DNA of 64,000 nt from Pseudoclavibacter endophyticus (lineage in GTDB: Bacteria > Actinomycetota > Actinomycetes > Actinomycetales > Microbacteriaceae): contig NZ_WBJY01000001.1 in NCBI RefSeq assembly GCF_008831085.1, forward strand, positions 1 through 64,000, written 5' to 3'. Made by a program: the position numbers and the translations under genes. This document shows positions 1 to 8,106 of this stretch, in pieces (position 1 is the stretch's first letter; each line of letters begins with the position of its first letter). A model generated the notes under the pieces. The model worked only from the letters and a program-made list of their open reading frames with translations. It made no database searches and was not told the origin of the DNA.

Positions 1-1433
1 AGATCACCATTGTCGGCGACGACCTCGTCGAACCCATCAGGACCGGTCAGCCTCCAGACCGAACCCGCGAGCAGGTCGGACGACACACCATCGACCTTCG
101 ACCACACCACCGAACCGACGCCTTGACAGGAGGTGGTGCGACTACCGCTCCAGGGGAAGGCATGGTGCTCGATCGCTAGTCCAAGCTGTGTGTCGATTGC
201 GATGAGCGAAACATCTCCACCGGTCAGCAGCCTGCCGTTGGTGCTGACGTTGAGTGTAACGTCCGCGTTCGGGCTGATAATCGACCCGAGGCTCTGTGCT
301 GCGGCTTCGTCCTGGAAAGGTCCGATGCCCGGCACCGTGTCACCGTTGACGTCGACACGGCTGGTCTCGGTTCCGGTCCCACCCGCGATCGTCAGGGAGT
401 TCGCTTCGCCGTAGTTGAACAGAACAGCGGCTGACGCGGTGGCGAACTCGGTAGGTGTCGCGAACGGGTCATGGACGTCTACCCCGTTGAAGAGGGTGCG
501 CCACCCCTGCCGAAAGGAAATGTCCGTTCCTGTCACATTGACCGCCACGGATGCACCGGCAGGGATTCCTTCGAAAGCAAACGAGACACCGCTCTTGCTC
601 TGCGCGTACTGAGTCAGTGCTTCGCCGTCGAGATTGAACACCTGAAGTGACGATGTTCCATCTCCAGTGAATGTCACCATGGCTTCGTTTTCGACATGAA
701 CGGTGCTCACGACCTCGCCTGGGTACCAGGTCGACGTGATGTCGCCGTCAGGTGCATCCCCGATGACGGTGGATCCCGTCGCCGGAACGCTCATCAGTTC
801 TGTTGAGAGAGCATCGACCCGTTCATTGAACTGCGTGTAGTCGACAGGAGCGCCACCATTGCCGGGGTACACGGCCTGAAGAGCCGCGTCTCCGAGCCCG
901 TACTGTATCGGGGCCGCGGCGTTCAGCCCGCGACGGAATTCAGGACCTTCGGCGACTCCGCCGACGCGACCGTTTGCCGGGACGTCCATGAAGTCGCTCC
1001 CCGAGAAAACGAACGGCGGGGTCTGGCCCGGGTCGGTGCGCGTATTTCCACCAACGGCGAGAGCGTCCGCGTCCGGATACGGCCATTGACCCGACCCCAT
1101 TCCGACCTGCCCGAAAGAGAACCCCCCGGCAATGCCGGTCGCATCGACATCCCCGACAACTACCGTGAGGCCCTCCGTCTCAGAGGTCCGGCCCGATATC
1201 GTCAGATTTCCGCCAGAGTACAATGAAACGTTCGCATCCCGCCCCGTCAGCGTCTCAATGCCGCCCCAGACGGGGTTTGCCGGGCACTGCGTGGACTCAG
1301 CTGCGCTCACGGGCGCGGCGCCGAGCAGCTGGATAGGACTGACAAGTGGCACCGCAACGGCCGCGATAGACGCGGCCAGTATCCCCCCGAGATTTCGCCT
1401 GACACGCAGTCGGCGACTTTGCAACTGTGGCAT
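1..1433 (-). CDS. choice-of-anchor A family surface protein with SpaA-like domain (3' end outside window)
   Basis: The frame opens at the ATG at 1433-1431 and stays open to the left edge, giving at least 477 residues. The N-terminus is a signal peptide: basic residues about 1-14, hydrophobic stretch about 15-38, A-x-A-like cleavage near 44. Residues about 45-420 read like the choice-of-anchor A domain (repeated hydrophobic GG/NV segments, 'LAVGGNT', 'LQVFNLDGEAL', 'IEHHAFPW'), found in secreted cell-wall proteins of Gram-positives. From about residue 440 a new domain starts ('VVWSKVDG..', 'LAGSVWRLTGPDG') that matches the beginning of an SpaA/Cna-B pilin-like fold. Such proteins usually end in a sortase signal or C-terminal anchor, which would lie outside the window. 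A purine-rich site (AAAGGAAAG) precedes the ATG. Adhesin or pilin-like role is inferred; the ligand is unknown. Confidence 0.75.
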   Translation of the reverse strand, partial: MPQLQSRRLRVRRNLGGILAASIAAVAVPLVSPIQLLGAAPVSAAESTQCPANPVWGGIETLTGRDANVSLYSGGNLTISGRTSETEGLTVVVGDVDATGIAGGFSFGQVGMGSGQWPYPDADALAVGGNTRTDPGQTPPFVFSGSDFMDVPANGRVGGVAEGPEFRRGLNAAAPIQYGLGDAALQAVYPGNGGAPVDYTQFNERVDALSTELMSVPATGSTVIGDAPDGDITSTWYPGEVVSTVHVENEAMVTFTGDGTSSLQVFNLDGEALTQYAQSKSGVSFAFEGIPAGASVAVNVTGTDISFRQGWRTLFNGVDVHDPFATPTEFATASAAVLFNYGEANSLTIAGGTGTETSRVDVNGDTVPGIGPFQDEAAAQSLGSIISPNADVTLNVSTNGRLLTGGDVSLIAIDTQLGLAIEHHAFPWSGSRTTSCQGVGSVVWSKVDGVSSDLLAGSVWRLTGPDGFDEVVADNGD

Positions 1434-1734
1434 GGTTCTTTCCTTTTCTGGCGTATCGAGGAGCCGCGGCGACTTTCATGCCCGACGCGGCCTTCATGCT
1501 GAAAATAGCCGAACCGAACGGTGGATCTGCGTTTCTCACCCGCCCCTCACCCTTCGGCGCACCTCGAACCAGTTCGGCGTCGCCGCGAGCCGCTCGTGGC
1601 ACGGTGGGTGCTCCGTCTCTGCGTCCCGTCGGAGACAAGGAAACGTACGCCAGAAGTGCCGCGCAACTCCGATATCGTCAGGCCGTCACATTGCATGAGT
1701 CACCGTCGACCGTGACGAGCGTTGGCGCCGATTC
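1434..1734. other. intergenic, no gene seen
   Basis: This stretch lies upstream of the surface protein gene and upstream of the MFS remnant. Short frames exist on both strands but none resembles a protein family or has a convincing start. It probably holds the promoter of the minus-strand surface protein gene; I could not pick out a clear -35/-10 pair. Confidence 0.4.
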
Positions 1735-2172
1735 TTGGGGACGCTGGCGCACGAGCTCGAAGGGAATACCGTGCTATCTCGGTGGCAGGTCACGAAGATC
1801 AACGTCGCGAAATTGTTCGTGCTTGCCGCGCTCGTCCCGCCGGCGACTGTCGGCATTGCGCAACGCGCGGGTCTCATCGCACCAGGTTCGGAAGTCGCCG
1901 TTGTCGGGACCGTCGGAGCGCTCGGATCCATCGGCGCCGTCGCCGGTGCTATCGCTTTCGGATTCGCGGCAGATCGCTGCCGCGCGACCCCGCAACGACG
2001 GTGGGGAATCACCGCATTCGCGACGGTCGTGGCGCTGGTGGGCTTCTGCACACTGGTCACAGCTGAAGGCGTCTGGATCCTGGGCCTCGGCTGGCTTCTG
2101 GCCGAGGGTGGCGCGTCCGGTGCAATGGCCATTCTGCGCGCGCTCCTGACACACGTCGACGCGCGGACGCGA
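1735..2172 (+). pseudogene. MFS transporter N-terminal remnant
   Basis: About 145 residues resemble the first membrane segments of a major facilitator: hydrophobic helices around 'LFVLAALVPPATVG', 'VVGTVGALGSIGAVAGAIAF', a motif-A-like loop ('GFAADRCRATPQRRWG'), then 'FATVVALVGFCTLV' and 'ILGLGWLLAEGGASGAMAIL'. After about position 2172 the frame continues without membrane character and runs into the tRNA-Leu gene before a stop at 2451, so the remaining eight or so helices are missing. I read it as the 5' part of a decayed transporter gene. It sits on the 3' side of tRNA-Leu, where mobile insertions often land. It could alternatively be a genuine short membrane protein; confidence is moderate. 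Confidence 0.4.
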
Positions 2173-2397
2173 CGATTCCGCCCACCGGCGATACGGAGTG
2201 GCATCGTCGCCAGACTCGAGGGCCGCGAACCGGACGTCGTGGCCGGCCTGACCAGCACCCATCCGCCAGCAGTGAACCTTGACGCCCTCGACATGCCGGC
2301 CGGGCTGATCAATGCCTGGCACGTCGCGCCGTCGTTGGCATACACGAAAAGCCCTGGGCCGCGACTCGCTTCTCAACGATGTCGCGACTCAGGACAG

Positions 2398-2484
2398 TGG
2401 TGCGCAAGGGGGGAGTTGAACCCCCACGCCCTTTCGGGCACACGGACCTGAACCGTGCGCGTCTGCCTATTCCGCCACTTGCGC
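2398..2484 (-). tRNA. tRNA-Leu (CAG)
   Basis: The minus strand gives a 7-bp acceptor stem (GCGCAAG/CTTGCGC), a class II variable arm (hairpin GCCC-GAAA-GGGC), a T-arm with GGTTCAACTCC, and anticodon stem CACGG/CCGTG around loop TTCAGGT, hence anticodon CAG. The 3' CCA is encoded (2400-2398). A leucine tRNA beside fhaA is also the arrangement in mycobacteria. Its 3' end faces the accessory-looking left edge of the window. Confidence 0.95.
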
Positions 2485-2577
2485 GCTAACCCCGAGAGGC
2501 TAGCACGAACCCGCCCGCCGCGCGACGCAGCCGATGCGCCGACTCCCGCCCGCGGGCTCCCCCGCACGCTCCGAAAC

Positions 2578-2605
2578 TGCGATTTCGGCGCGTTGCGGAT
2601 ACGAT
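2578..2605 (+). promoter_or_regulatory. possible promoter of the fhaA-pknA operon
   Basis: A TANNNT-type -10 (TACGAT, 2600-2605) lies about 135 bases before the fhaA start, with a weak -35 candidate (CTGCGA, 2578-2583) 16 bases upstream. The rest of 2485-2739 has no gene. The match is marginal and offered only because this interval must drive the downstream operon. Confidence 0.3.
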
Positions 2606-2739
2606 GCCCTCAGCCTCCGCGGGCTGTTCGGCGCCCTGTCGCGCACCCGCACCGGGCACGAGGGGACAGCCGAGTCGACAGGAGTTCGACGAGGACGTCC
2701 ACGCCATCGCCCGGCAACACGTGCAAGACCAGGAGATAC

Positions 2740-3453
2740 GTGGGAATTCTCGATCGGCTCGAGCGAGGTCTCGAGCGCCTCTTCAACGGGGCGTTCGCAA
2801 AGACCTTCCGTTCCGGGCTGCAGCCGGTCGAGATCACGGCGGCGCTCAAGCGGGAGCTCGACACGCGCGCGCAGGTCGTGACGCGTGACCGCATCCTCGC
2901 GCCGAACCGCTTTCACGTGCTGCTGAATCCCGCGGACTACGAACGCATGTCGAGCCACGGGTCCGCCCTGACCGACGAGCTCTACCGCGTCGTCGAACGC
3001 CATGCCCAGCAGCAGGGGTACCAGTTCACCGGCGGCCTCAGCATCAAGCTCCTGGAAGACGACTCGATCTCGGTCGGCCGCTGCGAGATCGAGTCTCGCA
3101 GCGTGCAGGGCCAGGTGGTGTGGACGCCCGTGCTCGACGTCGACGGCGAGCGCTTCCACCTGCGCGTCGGGTCGACCACGATCGGCCGTGGCGCCGAGGC
3201 CGACATCACCCTCGCCGGTTCGGGCGCGTCTCGGCGGCACGCCGAAGTGGTGTGGGACGGGCAGCGGGCGGGTATCCGCGACCTCGGCTCGACCAACGGC
3301 ACGCTGCTGGCGGGGCGTCGCGTCTCGCGCGCGACGCTTGAACCGGATGCGGTGATCGAGATCGCGGGGCAGCGCCTCATATTCCGTGTGGTGCCGCAGG
3401 CGCCGCCGAGCGACGAGACCGGGTTCATCCCCAGCCAGCGAGGACGACAGTGA
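2740..3453 (+). CDS. fhaA: FhaA, DUF3662 and FHA domain protein
   Basis: A 237-residue cytoplasmic protein with an N-terminal DUF3662 region (about 1-115, beginning 'GILDRLERGLERLFNGAFAK') and a C-terminal FHA domain (about 145-222) showing the phosphothreonine-binding signature: 'TIGRG', 'SRRHAEV' and 'STNGTLL'. In mycobacteria FhaA binds phosphorylated MviN and phosphorylated kinases and tunes peptidoglycan synthesis; the same role is likely here. The GTG at 2740 is chosen because AGGAG lies just upstream (2731-2735) and the DUF3662 start is conserved there; an in-frame extension upstream lacks domain similarity. It overlaps fhaB by 4 bases (GTGA), indicating translational coupling in one operon with the phosphatase, PG synthases and kinases. 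Confidence 0.93.
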   Translation: MGILDRLERGLERLFNGAFAKTFRSGLQPVEITAALKRELDTRAQVVTRDRILAPNRFHVLLNPADYERMSSHGSALTDELYRVVERHAQQQGYQFTGGLSIKLLEDDSISVGRCEIESRSVQGQVVWTPVLDVDGERFHLRVGSTTIGRGAEADITLAGSGASRRHAEVVWDGQRAGIRDLGSTNGTLLAGRRVSRATLEPDAVIEIAGQRLIFRVVPQAPPSDETGFIPSQRGRQ

Positions 3454-4010
3454 CGAGTGAACTGACCCTGTTGGTCCTGCGGCTCGCGTTCCTCGCCGTG
3501 CTGTGGATCTTCGTGTTCTCGATCATCTACGCGCTTCGCAGCGACCTCTTCGGTACCCGCGCAAGCGAGTACCAGCGCCGGGTCGAGGCCCAATCGCGCC
3601 AGCAGACCTTCGCGGGAGCCGAGAACAGGCCGCTGCCCGCCGCTGCGGGCGGTGCACCCGCAGCGGCGCCGGCCCCGGCCGGTGCACCGCGACCTCAGGG
3701 GAATGCGACTGCTGCTCCTCCGCGCAAGGCCCGCATCCACCTCACCTCCGGCCCCAAGCGAGGCACCGAAGTGCTGCTCGGCGACGAGCCCCTCACGATC
3801 GGTCGTGCGCCGGATAGCGGGCTCGTCATCCAGGACGACTACACGTCGACTCGGCACGCCCGCATCGAGCGCCAGGGAACCGCCTGGCGCATCGTCGACC
3901 TCGACTCCACGAATGGCACCTACCTCGCCGGCAGTCGCGTGACCGGCTCGGCGGAGCTCCCCGCCGGCACGCCGGTTCGCATCGGCACGACCACCTTCGA
4001 GCTGCGCTGA
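3450..4010 (+). CDS. fhaB: FhaB (FipA-like), membrane FHA domain protein
   Basis: A 186-residue protein with one N-terminal membrane helix (about 7-28, 'LLVLRLAFLAVLWIFVFSII'), an Ala/Pro-rich linker (about 55-92), and a C-terminal FHA domain (about 95-186) with 'TIGRAP', 'STRHARI' and 'DSTNGTYL'. In mycobacteria this protein is a PknA/PknB substrate that links phosphorylation to the divisome. The GTG start overlaps the fhaA stop. The membrane anchor would place the phosphothreonine reader beside RodA/PbpA, whose genes follow. Confidence 0.92.
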   Translation: MTSELTLLVLRLAFLAVLWIFVFSIIYALRSDLFGTRASEYQRRVEAQSRQQTFAGAENRPLPAAAGGAPAAAPAPAGAPRPQGNATAAPPRKARIHLTSGPKRGTEVLLGDEPLTIGRAPDSGLVIQDDYTSTRHARIERQGTAWRIVDLDSTNGTYLAGSRVTGSAELPAGTPVRIGTTTFELR

Positions 4011-4011
4011 C

Positions 4012-5259
4012 ATGCCGGTCATTTCCCGCGGTGACGCCGTGTCACACGTCGGTCGGGTCAGGTCGAACAACCAGGACTCGGCCTACGTCGGCAACCATGT
4101 CTTCATGGTCGCCGATGGCATGGGCGGCCACGCGGGCGGCGACGTCGCGAGCGCGATCGCGGTCAAGCACGTCGCCGAGCACGAGCGCGACTTCCCGACC
4201 ATCGACGATGCCGAGGTCGGCCTCTCCAACCTCTTCGCCGAGGGCAACCGTCTCATCGCCGACGCCGTGGACGAGCACACCGAGCTGCGGGGCATGGGAA
4301 CGACCGCGTGCGCGATCACGCTCGTCGGCGACTCGATCGTCATGGGCCACATCGGCGACTCCCGCATCTATCGGCTGCACGACGGCGAGTTCACCCAGGA
4401 GAGCGTCGACCACACCTTCGTGCAGCGCCTCGTCGACGCCGGTCGAATCACGCCGGAGGAGGCGCTCGTCCATCCGCGCCGCTCCGTGCTCATGCGCGTG
4501 CTCGGCGACGTCGAGACCGACCTCGAGGTCGACACCATGGTCGCCCCGGCCGTGCCGGGCGACCGGTGGCTGCTGTGCTCCGACGGACTCTCGAGCTATG
4601 TCGACGACGAGCACATCGTCGAGGTGCTCTCGCGGGCGGGCCAGTCGAGCCGCGAGACCTGTGACGATCTCGTCCAGCTCGCGCTCGACAACGGCGCGCC
4701 GGATAACGTCACGGTCGTCGTGGTTGAGGTCGGTGAGACCCCGGTCGAGGACCTGCAACCGAAGATGGTCGGATCGGCCGCCAACCCGCTGCGTTACACC
4801 TCACGGCGGCAGAAGCGGCATTCGCAGTTGCTGCCGTCGATCCTGCATCCCCTGCGCCGGCAGCCGAAGCCGGAAGACGAGGAGTTCATCCCGCCGTCGG
4901 ACGAGTTCCTCGAGCAGCTCATCAAGGAAGACCGTCAGCGCAAGCGGCGCAGGCAACTCACGTGGCTGGCCGCCGTCATCCTGCTCGTCGGCGCGATCGC
5001 GGGCGCGAGTTGGCTCGCCTACGAATGGACGCAGACGCAATACTTCGTCGCCGAGCACGAGGGCAACGTCGCGATCTACCAGGGCGTGCAACAGAACCTC
5101 GGTCCGTTCGAACTCCACCACGTCGTGGAGGTGACCGACATCCCGGTCGGTACGCTCCCCACGTACCAGCAGATCCAAGTGCTGCAGACGATCAGTGCTC
5201 CAGGTTATGACGAAGCGCTCGCGATCGTCGAGAGGTTGCAAAATGTCGCAAGCGGGTAG
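4012..5259 (+). CDS. pstP: PstP, PP2C-type Ser/Thr phosphatase
   Basis: A 415-residue membrane-anchored phosphatase that reverses phosphorylation by the two kinases encoded downstream. The PP2C domain (about 1-240) shows the metal-binding motifs 'NNQDSAYVG', 'VADGMGGHAGGD', 'GDSRIYRL', 'LLCSDGLS' and 'DNVTVVVVE'. A charged juxtamembrane segment (about 265-307) leads to one membrane helix (about 308-330, 'LTWLAAVILLVGAIAGASWL') and an extracytoplasmic tail of about 85 residues. Length and architecture match mycobacterial PstP. It starts one base after fhaB ends and its 3' end overlaps rodA, so it is part of the same operon. Confidence 0.94.
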   Translation: MPVISRGDAVSHVGRVRSNNQDSAYVGNHVFMVADGMGGHAGGDVASAIAVKHVAEHERDFPTIDDAEVGLSNLFAEGNRLIADAVDEHTELRGMGTTACAITLVGDSIVMGHIGDSRIYRLHDGEFTQESVDHTFVQRLVDAGRITPEEALVHPRRSVLMRVLGDVETDLEVDTMVAPAVPGDRWLLCSDGLSSYVDDEHIVEVLSRAGQSSRETCDDLVQLALDNGAPDNVTVVVVEVGETPVEDLQPKMVGSAANPLRYTSRRQKRHSQLLPSILHPLRRQPKPEDEEFIPPSDEFLEQLIKEDRQRKRRRQLTWLAAVILLVGAIAGASWLAYEWTQTQYFVAEHEGNVAIYQGVQQNLGPFELHHVVEVTDIPVGTLPTYQQIQVLQTISAPGYDEALAIVERLQNVASG

Positions 5260-6649
5260 TGCGCCGGCGCAGGGCACGGACGTGCGCTCGACCGGCAGCG
5301 AGCGCGTGCTGCGGCGCCCCGGTTCCCAGGGCCTGCGCAACATGGAGCTGGGCCTGCTCGTCTTCGCCGCGTTCATCAACTTCGCGGCGATCCTGCTGGT
5401 GCAGCTCGGCGTGCGCGGCACCTTCGATTTCAACGTGCTCACGCTCTCGGGCATCATCACGGCGCTGACGATCGGCGTGCACCTCGTGCTGCGCTTCCGC
5501 GCCCCCCAGGCCGACCCGTTCATCCTGCCGATCTCGGCCGTGCTCAACGGGCTCGGCATCGCCATGATCTATCGGCTCGACCTCGACGAGGATCTCGGGG
5601 GCGCGTTCCTGACGCCCTCGACCAACCAGATGATCCTCACGGCCGTCGCGGTCGGCTTCGCGATCATCGTGTTGCTCTTCCTCAAGAATCACCGCATCCT
5701 GCAGCGCTACACGTATATCTTCATGGCGCTCGCGATCGTCCTGCTGCTGCTACCGCTCGTACCCGGGCTCGGGGCGCAAGACGTGAACGCGAACGTCTGG
5801 ATCACCATCGCGGGCTTCAGCTTCCAGCCGGGCGAAGTCGCCAAGGTTGCGCTGGCGATCTTCTTCGCGGGATATCTCGTGACGGCGCGCGAGACCCTGT
5901 CGGTCGTCGGCCACAAGTTCCTGTGGATGCGTTTCCCCCGCATCCGCGATTTCGGTCCGATCCTCGTGGTGTGGCTGTTGTGCCTCGGCGTGCTCGCGTT
6001 CCAGCGTGACCTCGGCACCGCGCTGCTGTACTTCGGGCTGTTCCTCGTGATGATGTTCGTCGCCACGGGTCGCTTCAGCTGGATCCTCATCGGCGTCGTG
6101 CTTATCGCGGTCGGCGGCTGGTTCGCCTACTCGACAATGGGGTACGTGGAGTTCCGCGTGCACGCGTGGCTCGATCCCTTCGACCAGGCCATGATCGACG
6201 CCGACGGCGGCAGCTTCCAGCTCGTGCAGGGGCTGTACGGGCTCGCGAACGGCGGGCTGCTCGGTCAGGGCCTCGGGCAGGGCCGCCCCGGTGACACCCC
6301 GCTCGCGTCGAGCGACTTCATCGTCGCGGCGCTCGGCGAAGAGCTCGGGCTCGCGGGTCTGTTCGTCATCTTCAGCCTGTTCGCGATCCTCGTGGCCCGC
6401 GGCTTCCGCATCGGCCACCAGGGCCTCGACGACTTCGGGCGCCTGCTTGCGTCGGGCCTGAGCTTCCTCATCGCCCTGCAGGTCTTCATCGTGGTCGGCG
6501 GGGTCACGCGCGTGATTCCGCTCACCGGTCTCACGATGCCGTTTATGGCGGCCGGCGGATCGAGCCTGCTCACCAACTGGATCATCGTGGCGATCCTGCT
6601 GCGCCTCAGCGATACGGTCCGTCGCACACCCACGGAGGTGCACGCATGA
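5243..6649 (+). CDS. rodA: RodA, SEDS-family peptidoglycan glycosyltransferase
   Basis: A 468-residue polytopic protein (about ten to twelve membrane helices) of the FtsW/RodA/SpoVE family, which polymerises lipid II into glycan strands with a class B PBP partner. The C-terminal family signature is readable as 'LTMPFMAAGGSSL', and the conserved periplasmic loop contains 'GSFQLVQGLYGLANGG'. RodA rather than FtsW is chosen because its neighbours are pbpA and the pstP/pkn genes. The ATG at 5243 has AGAGG upstream (5232-5236); the frame opens 48 bases earlier inside pstP, but that extension is not membrane-like. It overlaps pstP upstream and pbpA downstream (ATGA). Confidence 0.92.
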   Translation: MSQAGSAPAQGTDVRSTGSERVLRRPGSQGLRNMELGLLVFAAFINFAAILLVQLGVRGTFDFNVLTLSGIITALTIGVHLVLRFRAPQADPFILPISAVLNGLGIAMIYRLDLDEDLGGAFLTPSTNQMILTAVAVGFAIIVLLFLKNHRILQRYTYIFMALAIVLLLLPLVPGLGAQDVNANVWITIAGFSFQPGEVAKVALAIFFAGYLVTARETLSVVGHKFLWMRFPRIRDFGPILVVWLLCLGVLAFQRDLGTALLYFGLFLVMMFVATGRFSWILIGVVLIAVGGWFAYSTMGYVEFRVHAWLDPFDQAMIDADGGSFQLVQGLYGLANGGLLGQGLGQGRPGDTPLASSDFIVAALGEELGLAGLFVIFSLFAILVARGFRIGHQGLDDFGRLLASGLSFLIALQVFIVVGGVTRVIPLTGLTMPFMAAGGSSLLTNWIIVAILLRLSDTVRRTPTEVHA

Positions 6650-8106
6650 GTCAGCATCTGCGGATCGTCGGGGCCGTCGTGCTCGTGATGTTCCTGTCGC
6701 TCTTCACGTCGACGACGATCATCCAGGTGGTCGCGGAGCGCGAACTCAACGAGGACCCGCGCAACTACCGCACCGTGGTCGCGAACTACGAGATCCAGCG
6801 CGGCCCGATCCTCGTCGACGGAGTGCCCATCGCCTACTCGGTGCCGATCGAGAGCGACTACCAGTACCAGCGCACGTACGCTGAGGGGGAGCTCTACTCG
6901 GCGCTGACCGGCTACTACACGTACGGCCTCGGGTCGGCGGGCATCGAGCACGCCATGAACCCCGAACTCTCGGCCAGCAGCGACGCGCAGTTCTTCTCGG
7001 GGCTCGCGGGCCTGTTCACGGGGCAGACGCCGGCGGGCGCGGCGGTCGAGCTGACGGTCGACCCGATCGTGCAGCAGGTCGCATGGGACGCCCTCGGTGA
7101 TATGCGCGGATCGGTGATCGCGATCGAGCCGAGCACGGGGGCGATCCTCGGCATGGTGTCAAAGCCGGCCTACGACCCGAACGTGCTCGCGAGCACCGAC
7201 CTCGAAGAGGTCGAGGCCAACTACACCGCACTGCTCAACGCCGACGGCTCGCCGCTCGTGAACTCGGCCATCGGTGGCAACATGAACCCGCCCGGATCGG
7301 TGTTCAAGCTCGTCGTCGCGGCGGCGGCACTCGAGTCGGGGATCACGACACCGGACGGGGAACTGCCGAACCCGGCGACCTGGACCCTGCCGGGCAGCAC
7401 GGCCGTCGTGAACAATCCGACGCACGGGTCGCCATGCGGCCCGGGCGACACCACGACGCTGCGCACGGCGATCGAGTTCTCGTGCAACATCCCCTTCGCG
7501 CAGTTGGCCGTGCAGCTCGGTGCCGGCCGGCTCCGGGACATGGCCGAGGCGCTCGGCTTCAACCACGAGTTCGACGTGCCGCAGACTTCGGCGGCCAGCG
7601 TGTATCCCACGGGCGGCCTCGACGACGCGCAGACCGCGCTGACGGGATTCGGCCAGTTCGACGTGCGAGCGACCCCGCTGCAGATCGCGATGGTGTCGAG
7701 CGCGATCGCCAACGGCGGCGTGGTCATGAATCCCACCTCCGTGGAGCAGGTGCTCACGCCCGAGCTGCAGGAGTTGCAGAGCCAGCAGGTCTCGGAGTAC
7801 GGCCGGGCGTTCAGCCAGCAGACGGCGGATGCGCTCGCGTCGATGATGATCGCCTCCGTGAACAGCGGGGTCGCGAGTAATGCCAGAATTGACGGTGTCG
7901 ATGTTGCCGGCAAGACCGGGACAGCCGAGAACGGTCCCGATGAAGCGTATTCACTTTGGTTCACGGGCTTCGCGGCCTCTGGTGACCGAGAGATCGCGGT
8001 GGCGGTCGTTCTCGAGGATGGTGGCGGCATGGGCCAATCGGGCACCGGCAACGGGCTTGCAGCAACAATCGGCCAGGAAGTGATGAAGGCGGTGCAAGGG
8101 CGATGA
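6646..8106 (+). CDS. pbpA: PbpA, class B penicillin-binding protein
   Basis: A 486-residue D,D-transpeptidase that crosslinks the glycan made by RodA. It has one N-terminal membrane anchor (about 7-29), a PBP dimer-like region, and a transpeptidase domain (about 135-480). The active-site motifs are all present: SxxK as S218-V-F-K221, SxN as S279-C-N281, and KTG as K423-T-G425. The length agrees with actinobacterial PbpA. The start overlaps the rodA stop and the end overlaps the pknA start, so SEDS polymerase, transpeptidase and kinase should be made together. Confidence 0.94.
   Translation: MSQHLRIVGAVVLVMFLSLFTSTTIIQVVAERELNEDPRNYRTVVANYEIQRGPILVDGVPIAYSVPIESDYQYQRTYAEGELYSALTGYYTYGLGSAGIEHAMNPELSASSDAQFFSGLAGLFTGQTPAGAAVELTVDPIVQQVAWDALGDMRGSVIAIEPSTGAILGMVSKPAYDPNVLASTDLEEVEANYTALLNADGSPLVNSAIGGNMNPPGSVFKLVVAAAALESGITTPDGELPNPATWTLPGSTAVVNNPTHGSPCGPGDTTTLRTAIEFSCNIPFAQLAVQLGAGRLRDMAEALGFNHEFDVPQTSAASVYPTGGLDDAQTALTGFGQFDVRATPLQIAMVSSAIANGGVVMNPTSVEQVLTPELQELQSQQVSEYGRAFSQQTADALASMMIASVNSGVASNARIDGVDVAGKTGTAENGPDEAYSLWFTGFAASGDREIAVAVVLEDGGGMGQSGTGNGLAATIGQEVMKAVQGR

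Noticed and set aside
1686..2345. Minus-strand open frames of about 200 codons opposite the MFS remnant
   Set aside because: Ser/Arg/Pro-rich translations without domains; the plus-strand frame has transporter-like helices and a motif-A-like loop.
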